Shown here: positions 54,501 to 59,908 of the stretch, piece after piece
Layout of the letters: each line of letters begins with the position of its first letter
How positions within the stretch are numbered: position 1 is the first letter of the stretch
DNA from: Dicaeum eximium
Lineage: Eukaryota > Chordata > Aves > Passeriformes > Dicaeidae
Direction: 5' to 3'
Assembly: GCA_013396995.1 (NCBI GenBank)
Contig: VWZP01005262.1
Location: 624,213-688,212 of the forward strand
DNA length: 64,000 nucleotides
The notes under the pieces: model-generated
What the model was told of the DNA's origin: nothing
Databases searched by the model: none
What the model saw: the letters and a program-made list of their open reading frames with translations, nothing else
Position numbers and translations under genes: made by a program

Positions 54501-57500
54501 TACAGATTTTTGACACAAAATATGAGAAAGCAATATTTTATCTTTGGTGATATTTAGAGATTCATTTTGGTACAATTATGTTGTATTTGTAATAAGATTT
54601 TCAATTCAGCATGAGGATGTTATAAAATTCTACAGTCTAAACTACCAGCACAGGAAATGTCGTGCTTTCGTTTCACTTTTTATTGTCTACAGTTTTCAAT
54701 AATCTAAAGAGATCTAAAGAGCTCTAACCTAAAGAGTTTCCTATCTTACCTTGTTTAGAAAGTCTCAAATTTATTTCTGGCTTCCCTCCTCATTGGATGG
54801 AGTAACTCCATAGATAAATTTCACACTTTGCCTTGACATTTGGAATAGCCCACAGTTCTGTATCTGAGAACAAGATCCCAGGTCCATGTGTGTTATCCAA
54901 AAATGTGTATGTGTTAGATAAGCCCATATGCCAGTGAGTGGGTCACAGCAGTGCCAAGTTCTCTTTGAGTAAACATGAAAATACCCAATCTCTCAGTAGG
55001 ATTTCATTTTGAAGTCTGTTATTCTTCCATAGCTGGAAGAAAAGTCTATCACATCCTTACCTTTCTACAAGTGGCCTATGAAACACAGAATTAAAATCAT
55101 TAACCTGGTGCACAAATTTTAGAGGTCTCTATGCCACATGGGAGAGTTAAGGTAAAAAGGGGTAATAATTAAGCCTCACAAAAGGTTTCATCAAATAAAG
55201 CAGCCCAGTTGTGCAGAGGAAAAATAGCTGAATTTAAGTAGTTTGAGTGGTTTCTGAGAGATCCAAGAATCAGGCAGACTTCAATCTGCCAATCAGCCAG
55301 AGAAATAAATTGAGTCATGCCTCAAAAGTGGCTGATTTTTTATCCTCATTTAACTATAAAATATGTCACACTTATAAGTAATTTTTGTAATTGGGTGCCA
55401 ATTAAACAATTATCTCATTATATCTTATGAACTAAATAAGATGCTTTTAAATACAAGAAAAATAAATAGAGTTATTACAGCTCTAAGTTAAAGACTTTTT
55501 TTTTTTTAATTAGATAAGTGCTCACTTATTCCCTGAGTTGCTAAGGAACTTCCACAAACTTATTTCTGTGATGAAGCAGAAAAAGTATTAAACATGTTCA
55601 GAGGAAAAGGGTGCAAATTAAAAAAAAAAAAAAGTGGAAAAAGTGATGTCTGGATTTAGCTACCTGCTTTGCAAGACAGCAGAAATGTCTTTGCACAGTT
55701 TATCCACTCAACATCTGTTTATGAGAAACATGACAATGCTGAAGGAAGTACTGTGCTTTGTCTCTATGGCAAAAACAGACTAAAATGCTTTCTCATAGTG
55801 AGCCATCATACATACAGCTCTTCGTATGAACATGTCTCATATGGAGGATCCAGGCACCTAAGGGAGGTAGAGCTTCCAATGCAAACAGCACTTCCCTCAT
55901 ATCCTGCTTCGTTTTGAAACCTGGAGGAACCCAGGATCGGCTTAGCTAGGAAATGAGGTTGAAAAGTCTTCTCTTCACAAGATTTATCTCTTTTTTCCCC
56001 CCTGCATTTTAGACCATAGTTTTTGTGACATCTTATTGTATTTGACATTTTTAGATCAGGATCTGAAAATTAGGTTTCCTATTTTCTCACTATAGGTGAC
56101 TTCTACACATCACTCAGAGGTGGTGCTTCTACTGTGACGCTATGTAGATCCTAAGGCTCCTTATTAAAGCTCAGTCTTCGTTGCAGAAAAAGATAAACTG
56201 TTTTTATTCCAGAATAATGGATCAAGTTTTGAAGAACATAAAATATTCTGGAATAAAAGTGGCATAATTTTGCAATATAATATATGCATTTGCAATTATT
56301 TTAGAATAGCTGTTGCAGAATGATATATTTCTCTAGAGATTGTCTTGTAAATTTGTCTTTGTAATTTCATGCTCTGGCCTAGCTCTGGCTCTGTGAAAAT
56401 GAAATTTTAAAGTAACAGTAATTTTTTTGTCGTGTACTAAAGGCATTCTTCATAAATTTTCATGAAGGCTGAATTTCTACTGAATCAGGGTCATCCTTAC
56501 TTTTTTCTGTTTTCCATGTCAGAATTTAAAGTAGGTATTTTTTTCTATCTGTTTGATAAGAATAAGTCTCAACACCCACTGATTCAACAGTAACACTGTT
56601 ACTGATTCCTTCCTTTTTCTATAAAGGGGTATCTTAATCAACATAGATTGGTATGCAAAAGAGTGTTCTGTATTATTAAACAAAAATGAGGAGTTTGTAA
56701 AGTCACAGACAATTAATTCAATGTGGACCTAAGTTACCACTCATTTCCTAAAGAAATTATGTGACAATCACGTGTCACATTTTCACTTCATGTAGATTAT
56801 AGTCTGTATGATATCAGATTTGCTCTTTAAGTTCTAACTTTGCTCTTGTTTATTGTGGGTATGTCAACCTACAGTTCCAAATTGGTAAATAAATGTGTGT
56901 TTCATAAATGTTTCCAAAAGGCTTTATCATAAAACCCTGACAACAAACAAAATCCTAATTTAACGCACTAATGACAAGCCTAAAACACCCACTTGATTAG
57001 CTGCGATAAAGGAATATAATTAACAGGTTTAATGTCTGTTAATATGCAGATGATTTCTGACCTTGCTCTCTTAGCTTTTTCCTTGAAACTATGGCACAAA
57101 TAATATTTCATGTTCCTTAGTCATGTATTTACCACAGATTAACTAGAGGATAATTCTACACAGTAATCAAACCATACATTGTTATTTGATTAATGTAAAA
57201 GGATTTCTACTAGGCTGCATAAGATCAATTACATTTGGCAATCTTCTACCAAATCTACAAATAAATATTTTTAATGGGTACAATTTTAAATGTGTTTTGC
57301 ATGTGGTGGTTTTGGGGGTTTTCTTTTTTTTTTTTCAAGTGTTTTTATCTCTTCTTTTTTTTAAAAAAAAAAGAGATACCCTGTTTAAAAGAGAATTTGA
57401 AAGCATGTTTTCAGCATGGTATTTCTTTTGACTTTTTAGCATGTCACAGGATCTGTTGTAATTTAGCTGTATTTTGTCTTTAAGTTTTTGTGTTGTCATG

Positions 57501-59872
57501 ACATGTGTTAATTGGTGTGGGAGTGTGTCATCAAATAAGTGTATTTTCTTATTTGTAACCACAAAAAGAAGTGAGTTTAGTTGTATTTTATCTGGGATCT
57601 TTTGAGTCAAGTTCAACACCTGCTCAATTGAAGCCTCATGCTTTTGCATGAGGTGTGATGACATCTTAGGATGTTTATTCATAGCATATTCTGTTATGAT
57701 TCACAGAGTGATTACATAACAAAAGCCCTCCAGCAGTTCTTTTAAAAAATAGCTACTTCTATCGTATCAGTAGAGCCCATTTTATGTATTTAAAGTATGA
57801 AAATAGAACAAATGCAATTACTTTGTAAGTTAACTGCCAAATACTGTTTGAGGAAAGTTATTCAAAGTGTAATTGCTGAAAATGAGACATAGAGGAAAGG
57901 TTTAAACGCAGTTAAAATTTGTCAGTTTCTGAGGTTGTAAGTAGTTCCTCTTTTTGCCTTAGAAATATTTACCTTCAAATTTCTTTTTTGCACAAAGTGT
58001 TTAATGTGAAATATCCCCTTGGAAATGTCAAATGTCATATAGAGAAGCGTATAAATAAAAATAATTTTAAAAAATAATGGGTGTTCAGCATCTTTAGAAA
58101 AATATTCCTTCACAGTAAGTGAATTATTATGATTTGTGTTCATGATGCTGGTGATTCAGTTAGGTTCATTGTGTGGTGAGTGAGTCTCATACTCACTGGG
58201 TTTATGACCTTTATATTTACAGTAGGGTAACTGCACCTTTAAATATCTCAGTTGAGCTACCAGACGCTGTTTTGTGCATGTCTGAAGTGCCTGTATGTAC
58301 AAGATGATTGATTATGATGGTCTACTGCTGTTACTAATTTGTTTCCCATTTCCGATTGGCTTTTACTTTTTACAGCTTTGAGCAGTAATTCAGTCCCCTA
58401 CGCCTCCCTGATTGGCTCTGTGTCCTCCCTCTCTAGCCAAACTACCACTCAGTCCTTATATGATAATAACTCTCTCCCACGATTCGCTCGAAAAGGTCTA
58501 AACATCTTTGTCTCTATTATTTTCTCTGTTCAAGCACTGTTTTAGATGTACATCAGTCCACCTCCATTTCTGGATCAATCTAGAGTTCTCTTGTGCCTTT
58601 TCACCCACATATTTTCCATAGGGGTGCTTGATCTGGATCAATCCGTCTAATTATTAGATGACTGTCACCCACACTCATTTTGAGAGTAGCCAAGTCCTAA
58701 GTGAAATTTGTAAGAAAATGGGAGAGAAGCAGAGCTGCAGTAAATAAATTAGTACTTAGAGACTAATTTTTTTAATTGAAATTTTTAAGGAATCTCCCCA
58801 CTGATCTGAATATTTGCTTTGTTAGTTGGCTGAAAACTTGCCTTAATGTCTTACCATCACAGATGTGCTATGAAGATTCCCTAAAACATATATACAGGGT
58901 CAGAAAAATTAGGGCCAGTGCTGCTGGACATTATTTTGGAGTCTATTATGATGCTTGAAGTGTCAAAGAATCCAAAAGAAAACAAGAATTAAAAACAAAA
59001 TTAGAAGAATTAAAAGAATTAAAACACATACTGTAGTGTGACTGTGTTGTAGCCACATGGTCATTTTCAGCTATGTTTAAAGGAGATGCAAGTCAACTGT
59101 CTTAGGCATGCTCTTGAAAGCCACGGTGACAAAGCAAACTGCATTGTGCAACACGCCTTCCAGCTTGAGCCCCCTTGAGTCATCAGTGTTCTCCCTTTGT
59201 AATTTCAAGAGATCCTGGGGTTCACTAGCTTAACTTTTCCTTGCCAGCTCTGATTTCTTCCCTAAACTATTGAAACCTCACTTTAATTTTAGGTGTGATA
59301 GTATAAAATATGAAGAGAAGAATGTACACATTTTGCAGAAAGCTCGTGAAGACTAATAGCTTGAAATAAATATGTTCACAAAAATTTGCCTGTCAAATCT
59401 TAAGCTGGCAGATTGTTCTAGTTGACCCCACATCTTTTCTGTCTTTTTTTTTTTTTTTTGCCTTGCTGTCCCTGTACCCCCTTACACACCCATCTGTACT
59501 TCCAATTCCAAGCTCTTATTTTTCACTAAGTATCTTCACCAGTGGACAAAGATGTTTACACCTGAAGTAGATTGTAGGTACTTTTAGGGGTTGATAAACG
59601 GGGTTTCAGATTAAGCATATTTTAAGGTACTAGTGCAGTCAGCATGTGAGTCCAGCCAAACTGTACAACCCCTGCCTCTACAATCTGCTACTAGTGAAAA
59701 CATTTTTGAAGTTCTAATTGTCTTACGTCCAATGTTGTCTTCAGTGACTGTTGTCTTAAAGCAGTGATGCATGTTGTTCTAGTCATTCACAGCTGCATGT
59801 CAGTCACCTCAGAATTCTGTAAAATACTTAAGTATTTCTAATTTAGAGTACACAGTCTTCTATACCTTAATG

Positions 59873-59908
<36 letters not shown>

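Larger units (their letters stand above)
50411..58375 (+). other. PTPRD intron upstream of the 120-nt candidate exon
   Basis: About 8 kb. It carries a long minus-strand CR1 element, a TAAACTAAC-like patch (53629-53685), a 15-bp inverted repeat and an A/T palindrome. No other gene found. Confidence 0.8.
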
